Source of the DNA: Alphaproteobacteria bacterium UBA998
GTDB taxonomy: Bacteria > Pseudomonadota > Alphaproteobacteria > Rickettsiales > UBA998
Direction of reading: 5' to 3'
NCBI GenBank assembly: GCA_002291925.1
Contig: DBAY01000069.1
Coordinates: forward strand, 18,142-82,141
Length of the DNA: 64,000 nucleotides
Part shown: positions 53,256 through 61,206 of the stretch, piece by piece
How positions within the stretch are numbered: position 1 is the first letter of the stretch
Layout of the letters: the number at the start of each line of letters is the position of its first letter
The notes under the pieces: generated by a model
Seen by the model: the letters and a program-made list of their open reading frames with translations, nothing else
The model's database searches: none
Told to the model about the DNA's origin: nothing
Translations under genes and position numbers: made by a program

Positions 53256-55145
53256 TTAATAGGCCCGTTTCTCCGGCAGAATGGGGGCCGCCTCGTCCAG
53301 CACGGGGTCCAGGCGCACAGGTTTCTTGTGGCATTGCGTGCCCCCGTTGGCCGGGTCCACCTGCACGAGCGTATGCCAGAGCCAGTCCGTGTCATTGCGC
53401 TCCGGGTAATCGGTGCGGTAATGCGCGCCGCGGCTTTCGGTGCGGTATGCCGCAGCCGCCAGCGTGGCCAGCGCTTGGCATTGGAGATTATGGGTCTCCA
53501 CAGCAGCCACGAGGTCATTGTTCCACTCCAAGCTAGGCTCGCGCACGGCGACATGATCGGCTGCCTCACCTGCAAGTTGCTCCAAGGTATGCAGTCCGGC
53601 CGCAAGGGTCGGCCCATCACGCAAAATGCCCGCATGGCGCTGCATGGCCTGTTGCACGGCCTGCCGCCATGCCTGTGGCGTCATCTCGCCCGTGCCATGG
53701 CGCAGCCGGTCGAAATGCACCAGCGCCCGCTCCAGCGAAGCGGCGGGTATGTCCTCCGTCCCCAGCTTCCGGCGCACACGGCGGGCGGCGGCCTGCTCCC
53801 CTGCATGCTTGCCAAACACGATGAGGTCCAGCAGCGAGTTGCAGCCCAGCCGGTTGGCGCCATGCACGGAATTGCACGCCGCCTCGCCAATGGCGTAGAG
53901 GCCGGGGATGGTACGCCCGTAATGCCCCTCCCCCAATAGGGGGGAGTATGGGAGGGGAGCGGAAGCGCAGTCAGAGATACCCTCACGCCCCCACCCCGAC
54001 CCTCCCCCTACTGGGGAGGGGGTAACAACCTCGCAATCCAGATTCGCCGGAATCCCGCCCATCGTGTAATGCACCGTCGGATAGACCGGCACCGGCTCCT
54101 TCGTCACGTCCACGCCCGCGAACTGGCGGGACAGGCTGCGCGTGCCGGGCAGGCGTGTCGGGAAATGCTCCGGCGGAATGGCGGTGAGATCGAGATGGAT
54201 ATAGTCCCCGCGCGGTCCGCACCCCCGCCCTTCCGCGATTTCCTTCACGATGGCGCGGGTCACCACGTCGCGCGAGGCGAGGTCGAGATATTTCGGCGCG
54301 TAACGCTCCATGAACCGCTCGCCGTTTCCGTTGCGCAGCATGCCCCCCTCGGCGCGCGCCGCCTCGGAGATGAGGATGCCCACCCCCGCCAGCCCGGTCG
54401 GGTGGAACTGCACATATTCCATATCCTGCAGCGGGATGCCCGCGCGCACGGCCATGCCGCCGCCATCGCCGGTGCAGGTGGAGGACGCCGTGGTGGAAGC
54501 GTAGACCTGCCCGTAACCTCCGGTTGCCAGAATCGTGTGATGCGCGAGGAAGACATGCAGCGTGCCGGTCGCCAGCTCCCACGCCAGCACGCCGCGGCAC
54601 TCGCCGGATTCCGTCATCAGCAGATCGAGCGCGATGAATTCCACGAAGAAATCGACCGGGTATTTCTGCACGTAGCCATAGAGTCCCTGCATCATAGCAT
54701 CACCCGTGCGGTCGGCGGCGGCGCAGGCGCGAAACGCGATGTCGCCCTTGCCGAAATGGGTGGACATGCCGCCATAGGGCCGCTGGTAAATCTGTCCGCG
54801 CTCGTCCTTGCTGAAAGGCACGCCCATTTTCTCCAGCTCGCGCACGGCGGTGGGAGCCTCGCGGCACATGAAGGCGATGGCGTCCTGATCGCCCAGCCAG
54901 TCGGAGCCGCGCACGGTGTCGTACATGTGCCAGCGCCAGTCGTCCGGCGTGACGTTGCCGAGCGCCGCGTTGATGCCGCCCTGCGCCGCCACCGTATGCG
55001 AACGTGTCGGGGGCACCTTGGAGAGCACCGCCACTGACACCCCCTTCTCCGCCGCCGCAATCGCCGCGCGCAGGCCGGAACCGCCAGCCCCGACGATCAG
55101 CACGTCATGGGAGTGGTAGGTGAGGTTGTAGGCTTCGCGACGCAT
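53256..55145 (-). CDS. sdhA: SdhA/FrdA-type FAD flavoprotein, possibly acting as aspartate oxidase, with an in-frame repeat
   Basis: This 629-residue flavoprotein matches succinate dehydrogenase subunit A along its length. It has LIVGAGGSGLRAAIAAAEKG for FAD, RSHTVAAQGGINAALGN with the FAD-linked His region, EYVQFHPTGL, GERFMERYAPK, and PTVHYTMGGIP with catalytic residues. HGANRLGCNSLLDLIVFGKH and RTESRGAHYRTDYPERND follow. A 98-bp repeat (53925-54022) adds about 33 residues at 375-407, just before IPGLYAIGEAA. This explains the length above the usual ~595. No sdhB, C or D is adjacent; the gene lies between nadA and nadC where nadB would be expected. It may supply iminoaspartate, or be a second SdhA. 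Confidence 0.85.
   Translation of the reverse strand: MRREAYNLTYHSHDVLIVGAGGSGLRAAIAAAEKGVSVAVLSKVPPTRSHTVAAQGGINAALGNVTPDDWRWHMYDTVRGSDWLGDQDAIAFMCREAPTAVRELEKMGVPFSKDERGQIYQRPYGGMSTHFGKGDIAFRACAAADRTGDAMMQGLYGYVQKYPVDFFVEFIALDLLMTESGECRGVLAWELATGTLHVFLAHHTILATGGYGQVYASTTASSTCTGDGGGMAVRAGIPLQDMEYVQFHPTGLAGVGILISEAARAEGGMLRNGNGERFMERYAPKYLDLASRDVVTRAIVKEIAEGRGCGPRGDYIHLDLTAIPPEHFPTRLPGTRSLSRQFAGVDVTKEPVPVYPTVHYTMGGIPANLDCEVVTPSPVGGGSGWGREGISDCASAPLPYSPLLGEGHYGRTIPGLYAIGEAACNSVHGANRLGCNSLLDLIVFGKHAGEQAAARRVRRKLGTEDIPAASLERALVHFDRLRHGTGEMTPQAWRQAVQQAMQRHAGILRDGPTLAAGLHTLEQLAGEAADHVAVREPSLEWNNDLVAAVETHNLQCQALATLAAAAYRTESRGAHYRTDYPERNDTDWLWHTLVQVDPANGGTQCHKKPVRLDPVLDEAAPILPEKRAY
53925..54022 (-). 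repeat. 98-bp palindromic element in frame within the SdhA-type gene
   Basis: Same element as 21460-21557, reversed: 90 of 98 bases agree by eye with no gap. On the coding strand it is read as SPVGGGSGWGREGISDCASA then PLPYSPLLGEG, with no stop. Other frames would hit TAG at the conserved AGTAGG. The insertion lies in a surface-loop position between the GGIPANLDCEVV segment and the conserved IPGLYAIGE. Confidence 0.88.
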
Positions 55146-55175
55146 GGTGCACTAGGTTCAGGACAATGTTGCACG

Positions 55176-55280
55176 CGTCATTCCCCGAATCTGCGCCAGC
55201 AGATTCTAGGGGAAACCAGTGCCCCATGCACCACCAGCTGGATTGCCCTAGAATTGCCTTTGGCAATTCGGGCAATGACG
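55176..55280. repeat. GTCAT-family palindrome between the SdhA-type gene and nadC
   Basis: Begins CGTCATTCCCCGAATCTGCG and ends TTCGGGCAATGACG, with hairpins around AGATTCTAGGGGAAACC and CTAGAATTGCCTTTGGCAAT. Its first ~30 bp match the repeat at 33534. It fills much of the divergent region. Confidence 0.78.
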
Positions 55281-55332
55281 TTTATGTATTAGCCCATCGA
55301 TATAAGCCATTCATCAGGAGATTACCAGCACC

Positions 55333-56172
55333 ATGCCCCTGCAGGAGAGCGATTTTGCCGGCCTTATCGAAGCGGCCCTGACGGAGGATATCGGCCATGG
55401 CGACCTGACGTCCGAGCTGGTCATCCCGCCGGAGCAGCAGGCGACGCTCACCCTCACCGCCCGTGAGCGGCTGGTGGTGGCCGGCATCGGCATCGCGGCG
55501 CGGGTGTTTGACCGGGTCGATCCTTCGCTGCAATGCACCATCCTCGTGAATGACGGCTATGAAGTCGATGCCGGAAGCGGTCTGCTGGAAGTCACCGGCA
55601 ATGCCCGCGCCATCCTGATGGCCGAGCGCACCGCCCTGAACTTCCTCGGGCGCATGTGCGGCGTGGCCACCCTCACTTCGCGCTATGTCAACGCCGTGAA
55701 GGGCACGGGCGCAAAAATCCTCGATACCCGCAAGACCATCCCCGGCTGGCGGATGCTCGATAAATACGCCGTACGCATGGGCGGCGGGCATAATCATCGC
55801 CTGCGCCTCGATGACGGGGTGCTCATCAAAGACAACCACATTGCCGTCTGTGGCAGCCTTTCCATGGCCGTCGAGCGCGCCCGCGCCGGGGCCCCGGCCC
55901 TGACCATGATCGAGGTGGAGTGCGACACGCTGGCGCAGGTGCAGGAAGCGCTGGCCGCCGGGGCCGACATGATCCTGCTCGATAACATGAGCCCAGACCA
56001 ACTCCGGGAAGCCGTGGCGATGGGCCAGGGCAGGGCCCGCTTCGAGGCTTCCGGCAATGTGACGCTGGAGACTATCCGCGCCATCGCGGAAACCGGCGTG
56101 GACGCCATCTCCATCGGCCGCCTCACCCACTCCGCCCTGCAGGTGGATATCGGGCTGGATATTGTTTTTTAA
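55333..56172 (+). CDS. nadC: Nicotinate-nucleotide pyrophosphorylase (carboxylating)
   Basis: NadC converts quinolinate and PRPP to nicotinate mononucleotide. The 279-residue protein has EDIGHGDLTSELVIP near the N-terminus, RTALNFLGRMCGVATLT, DTRKTIPGWRMLDKYAVRMG with phosphate and quinolinate ligands, HNHRLRLDDGVLIKDNH, and the C-terminal VDAISIGRLTHSA. It completes the de novo NAD set together with nadA and the SdhA-type gene. A repeat lies upstream, and the ATG has AGGAG 10 bases before it. Confidence 0.95.
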   Translation: MPLQESDFAGLIEAALTEDIGHGDLTSELVIPPEQQATLTLTARERLVVAGIGIAARVFDRVDPSLQCTILVNDGYEVDAGSGLLEVTGNARAILMAERTALNFLGRMCGVATLTSRYVNAVKGTGAKILDTRKTIPGWRMLDKYAVRMGGGHNHRLRLDDGVLIKDNHIAVCGSLSMAVERARAGAPALTMIEVECDTLAQVQEALAAGADMILLDNMSPDQLREAVAMGQGRARFEASGNVTLETIRAIAETGVDAISIGRLTHSALQVDIGLDIVF

Positions 56173-56240
56173 GGGGATTCCGGCGTCATCAAGCTGTCAC
56201 GTGTCTGTCGTATAATGGAAAGACAGAAGGCGCACCAGCA

Positions 56241-57185
56241 ATGACCCAACAACCCGAACGCCCCGACTGGTCTTCCCGTATCGCCAGGCTAGTCGAAGTA
56301 CGAGGCCTCCCCGCAACACCCGAGGAAGCCCGGCTTCGCATGGACGCGTTTTTTGATGTGGGCGGCGGCCTGCTGGATTTCGAAGAGCAGGTGGGTGGAA
56401 AGGACTCTTATTTCCGCTACGTCACAGAATTGATTAAAACAGTTCGGGACAGAAAGCTGCCCTTACTGGAAGGGCAATTTTCCAGCTACCCCGCCGCACA
56501 ACGTTACTTCCCGCAACTCATCTGGGCCTACGAACTCATCAACGATCTTTACCACAGCGAAATACAGGCTCCCGGCGAGGATCCTTCCGCTGAGATTGTC
56601 AAACGACTGACGAACCTCTACCTGAACGATCAGGCAAGGGTCATTATCGATCTTAACCTCTATAAGCCGGTCGTACTTGCCATGATGGACTGCGTGCCCA
56701 CCCGGCACACAGCGAAAGGCATAAGCCCGCAGGCCGCACTGATGCAGCAGCGCTGGGAGAAAATGGTTAAGGCATGGGCACATTTCGAAGGACGCCACCC
56801 CGCCGTCAACGACAAGACCGTCCGGCATGTCGGCGAATTAGGCGCGCAGTTGCTGGCCTCGCCGGACGCCCAAAAAGAAGATCCTTTCCTTGTGCTCAAC
56901 TGCCTCCGGCATCTAATGATGCAAGTGGATCTGCGTGCAGCAGCGCTGCATGAGCCGCTCACCGTTTTGGGAACGAGCAATGAAGAAAAGAGTAGGAAGG
57001 AGCTGAATTACCAACTTCAGGATGCAGTCGACATTGCCTACGGCAAAATACTGGGACTACTCAATGCACCCAACCCGCCTAGTCATCTCATCAAAGGCGC
57101 GACGATTGAACACACCAACCGCCTTCTGAATGAGATTGATGGGTTCGTTAGCCAGACCGCGTACAAAGGGCGCAAAAGGGAATAA
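56241..57185 (+). CDS. Hypothetical protein, 314 aa
   Basis: I do not recognise this protein. It is hydrophilic, helical and lacks a signal peptide or membrane segment. Segments such as YFPQLIWAYELINDLYHSEI and LMQQRWEKMVKAWAHFEGRH suggest an all-alpha fold. No catalytic motif stands out. It follows nadC after 68 bp and ends at a strong terminator, so it could be the last gene of the nadC transcript. Confidence 0.72.
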   Translation: MTQQPERPDWSSRIARLVEVRGLPATPEEARLRMDAFFDVGGGLLDFEEQVGGKDSYFRYVTELIKTVRDRKLPLLEGQFSSYPAAQRYFPQLIWAYELINDLYHSEIQAPGEDPSAEIVKRLTNLYLNDQARVIIDLNLYKPVVLAMMDCVPTRHTAKGISPQAALMQQRWEKMVKAWAHFEGRHPAVNDKTVRHVGELGAQLLASPDAQKEDPFLVLNCLRHLMMQVDLRAAALHEPLTVLGTSNEEKSRKELNYQLQDAVDIAYGKILGLLNAPNPPSHLIKGATIEHTNRLLNEIDGFVSQTAYKGRKRE

Positions 57186-57218
57186 AAAAAGCCCGGCTAC
57201 TTCAAGCCGGGCTTTTTT
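57184..57218. terminator. Bidirectional terminator between the unknown gene and mucR
   Basis: AAGCCCGGCT (57189-57198) and AGCCGGGCTT (57205-57214) form a 10-bp stem with a 6-base loop. It is flanked by an A run (57184-57190) and a T run (57213-57218), so it serves both convergent genes. Confidence 0.9.
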
Positions 57219-57239
57219 CATGTAACGTGCTTCGTCAGC

Positions 57240-57788
57240 TTAGACGCGCGCTTTCATCACGTCGGTCGTCTTGACGATGCGCAGCTTGCCTTTGCCTTTG
57301 GGGAGCTCGCCCTTGGGCTTGGCGATGGCGCGGGGACGCTCAGCCTTTTCGGCCGGTGCCGCGCTTCGGGCGGCCGCGCCCTTCTTTCCCAGGCCGATCT
57401 CCTTGGCCAGCTTGCTGCGCTTCTTCGCGTAGTTGGGGGCGACCATCGGGTAGGACGCCGGCAGGTTCCAGCGCTTGCGGTACTCTTCCGGAGTCATGTT
57501 GAAATTGGTTTTGAGGTAGCGCTTGAGCATTTTCAGCTTCTTGCCGTCTTCCAGGCAGATGATGTAATCCGGCGTCACGGAGGCTGCAACGTCGATGGCG
57601 GCGGTCTGCGTCATGCCCGCGCCCGCCTCATCCATGCCTCCATCCAGCGATTTCAGTTTCGTGTAGATGCGCTCGATGATGTTCTCGACGGCGTCCAAGT
57701 CCGCCTTGTGGTTCAGCAGGTAGGACGACACGATTTCCGCCGTGGCCGAGATGCGGACATTAACGGTCTCTTTATCTTTCTGGCTCAT
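57240..57788 (-). CDS. mucR: MucR/Ros-family transcriptional regulator with altered zinc ligands
   Basis: This 182-residue DNA-binding protein has the MucR core PDYIICLEDGKKLKMLKRYL and TPEEYRKRWNLPASYPMVAP, followed by NYAKKRSKLAKEIGLGKKG. An Ala/Lys-rich basic tail replaces the short C-terminus of Rhizobium and Brucella MucR. The family's zinc ligands are normally a Cys, a Cys or Asp, and His residues in KRHL and TH(H/Y). Here C78 and D81 are present but Y91 and N95 stand where His is usual. The start at 57788 fits family length. It probably regulates surface and envelope genes by binding AT-rich DNA. Confidence 0.87.
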   Translation of the reverse strand: MSQKDKETVNVRISATAEIVSSYLLNHKADLDAVENIIERIYTKLKSLDGGMDEAGAGMTQTAAIDVAASVTPDYIICLEDGKKLKMLKRYLKTNFNMTPEEYRKRWNLPASYPMVAPNYAKKRSKLAKEIGLGKKGAAARSAAPAEKAERPRAIAKPKGELPKGKGKLRIVKTTDVMKARV

Positions 57789-57863
57789 TACTTGTCTCTT
57801 TTTATCTGTTATAACGGCTTTACAGTAATTACCACGCATCGTGGCAGTGGAATGCGGCCTCTA

Positions 57864-57879
57864 TAGAGTATTAACTCTA
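57864..57879. promoter_or_regulatory. Palindrome in the mucR upstream region
   Basis: TAGAGT and ACTCTA are perfect 6-bp arms around ATTA, in an AT-rich stretch (57860-57920) about 75 bp before the mucR ATG. MucR proteins bind T-A-rich DNA and repress their own gene in other species, so an autoregulatory site is plausible. Confidence 0.35.
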
Positions 57880-58014
57880 TCTTAGCAAATAAATTTCGCA
57901 TGGGCTGTCTATTTTTTTAACACTCATGGCTGCCATGCGTCCGAGTTTTGCCATTGAAGCCGCAAAAACGCCGTGCCATAGTGCCGCCCGAACAGGAAGT
58001 TAAAGGGGGTTTGC

Positions 58015-58434
58015 ATGCCTTCGTCGCTGGAACGCAAATGCCAGGAGCGCGGGTTAAAAATGACCGAGCAGCGCCGCACCATCGCGCGTGTGCTTTCGGA
58101 AGCGGCCGATCACCCGGATGTAGAGCAGCTTTACCTGCGCGCCCATGCGCTCGATAGCCGCATCAGCATTGCCACCGTCTACCGCACGGTGCGCCTGCTG
58201 GAGGAGTCCGGCATCATCGAGCGCCATGACTTTGGCGACGGCCGCGCGCGCTACGAGGAAGCGGGCGAGGAACACCACGACCACCTCATCGACCTGAAAT
58301 CCGGCAAGGTCATCGAATTCACCAACAAGGAAATCGAGAAGCTGCAGGAAATCGTCGCCGAGCAGCTGGGCTACCGGCTGGTGGACCACCGGCTGGAGCT
58401 TTACGGTATCCCGCTTGAGAAGAAAAAAGCCTGA
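58015..58434 (+). CDS. fur: Fur-family metalloregulator
   Basis: This 139-residue repressor has a winged-helix N-terminus (MTEQRRTIARVLSEAADHPD, recognition helix RISIATVYRTVRLLEESGII) and the metal-binding domain motif EEHHDHLIDLKSGKVIEF. The CxxC pair of the structural zinc site in E. coli Fur is missing, as is usual for Fur/Mur of alphaproteobacteria. The co-regulator may be iron or manganese. The gene is divergent from mucR and 63 bp upstream of olsB. Confidence 0.88.
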   Translation: MPSSLERKCQERGLKMTEQRRTIARVLSEAADHPDVEQLYLRAHALDSRISIATVYRTVRLLEESGIIERHDFGDGRARYEEAGEEHHDHLIDLKSGKVIEFTNKEIEKLQEIVAEQLGYRLVDHRLELYGIPLEKKKA

Positions 58435-58497
58435 AAACTCGCCTTTTATGCCTGCGCGTCATTGCCCTGACTCCTGCTTTCTTCTAGATTGCCGCAT

Positions 58498-59310
58498 ATG
58501 ACCAATCCTTTGGCCAAAACCCCGTTTGCGCCCATCGAGCAGGGCCCACTTTGCGTACGGCTCGCCGAATCCCCTGCTGAAATCGAGACGGCGCAGCGCC
58601 TGCGCTATGAAATCTTCTGCAACGAGATCGGCGCCAAAGCCAGCCCGCAGATGCAGGCCGAGCAGCGCGATTTCGACCAGTTCGACCCGCTGTGCGATCA
58701 CCTACTCGTCCTTCATACGGGAGAAGACGGGATTCAGAATATTGTGGGCACGTACCGGCTTCTGCTGGCCAAGAATGCCGCGACACTGGGCCGCTTCTAT
58801 ACGGACGGGGAGTATGACATCTCGCTCATCAAGCAGCATGGCGGCAACGTGATGGAGCTTGGCCGCTCCTGCGTGCACAGGGATTTCCGCATCCGCCCGG
58901 TCATGCAGCTGCTGTGGCGCGGCATCGGGGCCTACGTGAATCACCACAAGGTGGATTTGATGTTCGGCTGCGCCAGCTTCCCCGGCGCCAACGTGGAAGA
59001 GCGCAAGCTGGGCCTCGCCTATCTGCACCATTACCACCGCATGACGCCCGACCTCTGCCCGCGCGCCCTGCCGCAGTTCTATGTGGATATGGATCTGATG
59101 CCCAAGGAAAGCATCTCCGAGAAGGAGGGCTTCCACAGCCTGCCACCACTGCTGAAAGGCTACCTCCGCCTCGGCGGTGTGATTGGCGACGGCGCGGTGC
59201 TGGACTATGATTACAACACCACCGATGTGTGCATCATCGTGAAAACCGATAAGATCGGCGACCGCCACGCCGCCAAGTTTGCCCCGCGCGAAGCGGGCCC
59301 TATCGGCTGA
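58498..59310 (+). CDS. olsB: L-ornithine N-alpha-acyltransferase (OlsB)
   Basis: OlsB attaches a 3-hydroxyacyl chain from acyl-ACP to ornithine, the first step of ornithine lipids. The 270-residue GNAT-like protein has AQRLRYEIFCNEIGAK, then ELGRSCVHRDFRIRPVMQLL, DLMFGCASFPGANVEE and LPPLLKGYLRLGG. All are typical of OlsB, and TTDVCIIVKTD closes the domain. The ATG at 58498 is used because the N-terminus fits the family. The TGA overlaps the olsA start (ATGA), so the two are coupled. Confidence 0.9.
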   Translation: MTNPLAKTPFAPIEQGPLCVRLAESPAEIETAQRLRYEIFCNEIGAKASPQMQAEQRDFDQFDPLCDHLLVLHTGEDGIQNIVGTYRLLLAKNAATLGRFYTDGEYDISLIKQHGGNVMELGRSCVHRDFRIRPVMQLLWRGIGAYVNHHKVDLMFGCASFPGANVEERKLGLAYLHHYHRMTPDLCPRALPQFYVDMDLMPKESISEKEGFHSLPPLLKGYLRLGGVIGDGAVLDYDYNTTDVCIIVKTDKIGDRHAAKFAPREAGPIG

Positions 59311-60074
59311 TGCGCCATCTCCGCGCCGCCTGGCATGCCGTTTACGTCGTCCTGATCATGACGGCGGGCATCCTCCTGCTGCCGCATCTTTCCCCCGCCC
59401 GCTACGTTGCCTTCAAACGCTGGATGTGCCAACAGGCGATGGGTCTGTTCGGCATACGTCTTACTGTGGAGGGCCAGTTCATTGACGGCCCGGCGCTGAT
59501 TGTCAGCAACCATTGCAGCTACATCGATATCTTCATCATGCAGGCCACCGGCGAGGTGCGCTTCACTCCGAAAGCGGAAATCCGCAGCTGGCCGCTGATC
59601 GGTGCGCTGACGACGGCGTTCGGCTCCATCTATGTGGACCGCACCCCTGGCCGCACGCGCGAAGTGACGGAAATGCTTCTGGCAAAACTGCGTCAGGGCT
59701 TGCGCATTTGTGTGTTCCCGGAAGCCACCACCAATGACGGGCGCACACTGAAGCCCTTCAAATCCTCGCTGTTTGCGCTGGCGGAAGCGTGGGACGGGCC
59801 AGAGCCCCTGCCCGTGCAGCCGGTCACCATCCGCTATGAACGCTTGGGTGGCCACCCGCTCGATGACGCCACCTGGCCGCAAGTCGCATGGTATGGCGAG
59901 GCGACGCTGGTGGACCATCTCTGGCGGGCCTTCAGCCATCGCGGGCTGGAGGTGCGCGTCATCTGCCACCCGCCCGTCACGCTCAGCCCCGGCCGCACGC
60001 GCAAGGACCTCGCCCAGGAATCGGAGCGGGCGATTGCGCAGACCCTTTTCCTCCCGTCACAGGATGCCGCATGA
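59310..60074 (+). CDS. olsA: Lyso-ornithine lipid O-acyltransferase (OlsA)
   Basis: OlsA adds the second acyl chain to lyso-ornithine lipid. The 254-residue membrane-associated protein has an N-terminal hydrophobic helix (AVYVVLIMTAGILLLPHL), the acyltransferase HX4D motif in SNHCSYIDIF, and the second motif VFPEATTNDG. PlsC proteins have the same motifs, but the overlap with olsB points to OlsA. It also overlaps the VanX-type gene by 4 bp. Confidence 0.87.
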   Translation: MRHLRAAWHAVYVVLIMTAGILLLPHLSPARYVAFKRWMCQQAMGLFGIRLTVEGQFIDGPALIVSNHCSYIDIFIMQATGEVRFTPKAEIRSWPLIGALTTAFGSIYVDRTPGRTREVTEMLLAKLRQGLRICVFPEATTNDGRTLKPFKSSLFALAEAWDGPEPLPVQPVTIRYERLGGHPLDDATWPQVAWYGEATLVDHLWRAFSHRGLEVRVICHPPVTLSPGRTRKDLAQESERAIAQTLFLPSQDAA

Positions 60075-60658
60075 CCGCCCCCGCCCTCGTCGAAAAACCC
60101 CGCGTGCCGCTGGTGGAAATCTGCCCGCCGGCGTTTGACGTGGATATTTTCATCGCCTACGCGACGGAGCAGAATTTCACCGGCAAGCCCGTCTATGCGC
60201 GCGGCGGCTGCTACCTGCACCCGGAGGCGGCGGAAGCGCTGGCGCATGCCATCCGCTATGCCGGCGAGCTGGGGCTGCGGCTGAAAATCTTCGATGCGTA
60301 TCGCCCGACCGAAGCCCAGTGGGCGCTGTGGAATCATACGCCTGATCCCAATTTCCTCGCCCACCCGGAGCGCGGCTCGCCCCACTCGCGCGGCGTGGCG
60401 GTGGACCTCACCCTGCTGGATGGCGCGGGGAACGAACTGGACATGGGCACGCCGTTTGATGCCTTCACCCCGCGCTCGCACCACGGTGCGGCGGACATCA
60501 GCGCCGAAGCAAAGCGCAACCGGCTCCTACTGCTCGCCATCATGACCTCCGCGGGCTTCGATTTTTACCGCAATGAATGGTGGCACTACCAGCTCTTCAA
60601 CAGCCGCCAGTATCCCCTGCTCAGCGATGCCGACGCGGGCACGCGGCTAATGGCCTGA
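60071..60658 (+). CDS. ddpX: D-alanyl-D-alanine dipeptidase (VanX/DdpX family)
   Basis: This 195-residue zinc dipeptidase has LKIFDAYRPTEAQ with the catalytic Arg and SPHSRGVAVDLTLLD with the His and Asp zinc ligands. MTSAGFDFYRNEWWHYQLFN holds the catalytic Glu and third His ligand. The expected reaction is cleavage of D-Ala-D-Ala during peptidoglycan turnover; no vancomycin-resistance genes are near. It has no signal peptide, as in cytosolic DdpX. Its start lies inside olsA, the third gene of an olsB-olsA-ddpX unit. Confidence 0.87.
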   Translation: MTAPALVEKPRVPLVEICPPAFDVDIFIAYATEQNFTGKPVYARGGCYLHPEAAEALAHAIRYAGELGLRLKIFDAYRPTEAQWALWNHTPDPNFLAHPERGSPHSRGVAVDLTLLDGAGNELDMGTPFDAFTPRSHHGAADISAEAKRNRLLLLAIMTSAGFDFYRNEWWHYQLFNSRQYPLLSDADAGTRLMA

Positions 60659-60774
60659 CGCCAAACCGCCTGTTTTCCTGCAGCGGGAATATGGCGCGCT
60701 GATGCAGCGCACCATAGAGTCAGATTTATCCAATCACTCACCGTTGTCATACAACGTCTTTTCACGGAGGAATC

Positions 60775-61155
60775 ATGTCCGCCGCCGACCTCGTCGTGCC
60801 CTCTCTCAGCCTCGGTTTGCAGTCACCCATCAACCCCCTAGCAGGCTACAGGGGCCGCAACCAGATTCTGCTGCTGCTCGCCCCGCAGCGCATGGAATCG
60901 GACATCGGCGATCAGCTGCACCAGCTCTACCGGATGCGCCATGAGCTGGAGAAGCGTGACACCCTCGTGATGACCGTGGTAGGCGAACAGCCGCAGGAAC
61001 TGCGCGACTGGGCGGAGCAGATCTACGACGTGCACCCGCAGAAATTCACTGTCCTGCTCATCGGCAAGGATGGCAGCGTGAAAATGCACCGCGAGCAACG
61101 CGTGACGCTGCGCGACCTGCTGCCGATCATGGATGCGGCGAAGTACCTGGCCTGA
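60775..61155 (+). CDS. DUF4174-type protein
   Basis: This 126-residue protein shows the DUF4174 pattern: PLAGYRGRNQILLLLAPQ near the N-terminus, LEKRDTLVMTVV in the middle and FTVLLIGKDGSVKMHREQ later. The fold is thioredoxin-like in other members, but the usual catalytic Cys is absent here. Many members have a signal peptide; this one has none obvious. GGAGGAATC precedes the ATG. Role unknown. Confidence 0.72.
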   Translation: MSAADLVVPSLSLGLQSPINPLAGYRGRNQILLLLAPQRMESDIGDQLHQLYRMRHELEKRDTLVMTVVGEQPQELRDWAEQIYDVHPQKFTVLLIGKDGSVKMHREQRVTLRDLLPIMDAAKYLA

Positions 61156-61206
61156 CGCCGCACAAATCACTGGGAAGTTTCCGCCGCTTGTGCTTTGCTG
61201 CGCGGC

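Noticed and set aside
57864..57879. Fur box between mucR and fur
   Set aside because: The palindrome TAGAGT-ATTA-ACTCTA does not resemble the GATAAT-type Fur consensus and lies nearer mucR.
60071..60658. VanX as a sign of a vancomycin-resistance cluster
   Set aside because: No vanH, vanA or two-component genes are adjacent; the gene is coupled to olsA, and DdpX proteins are common in Gram-negative bacteria.
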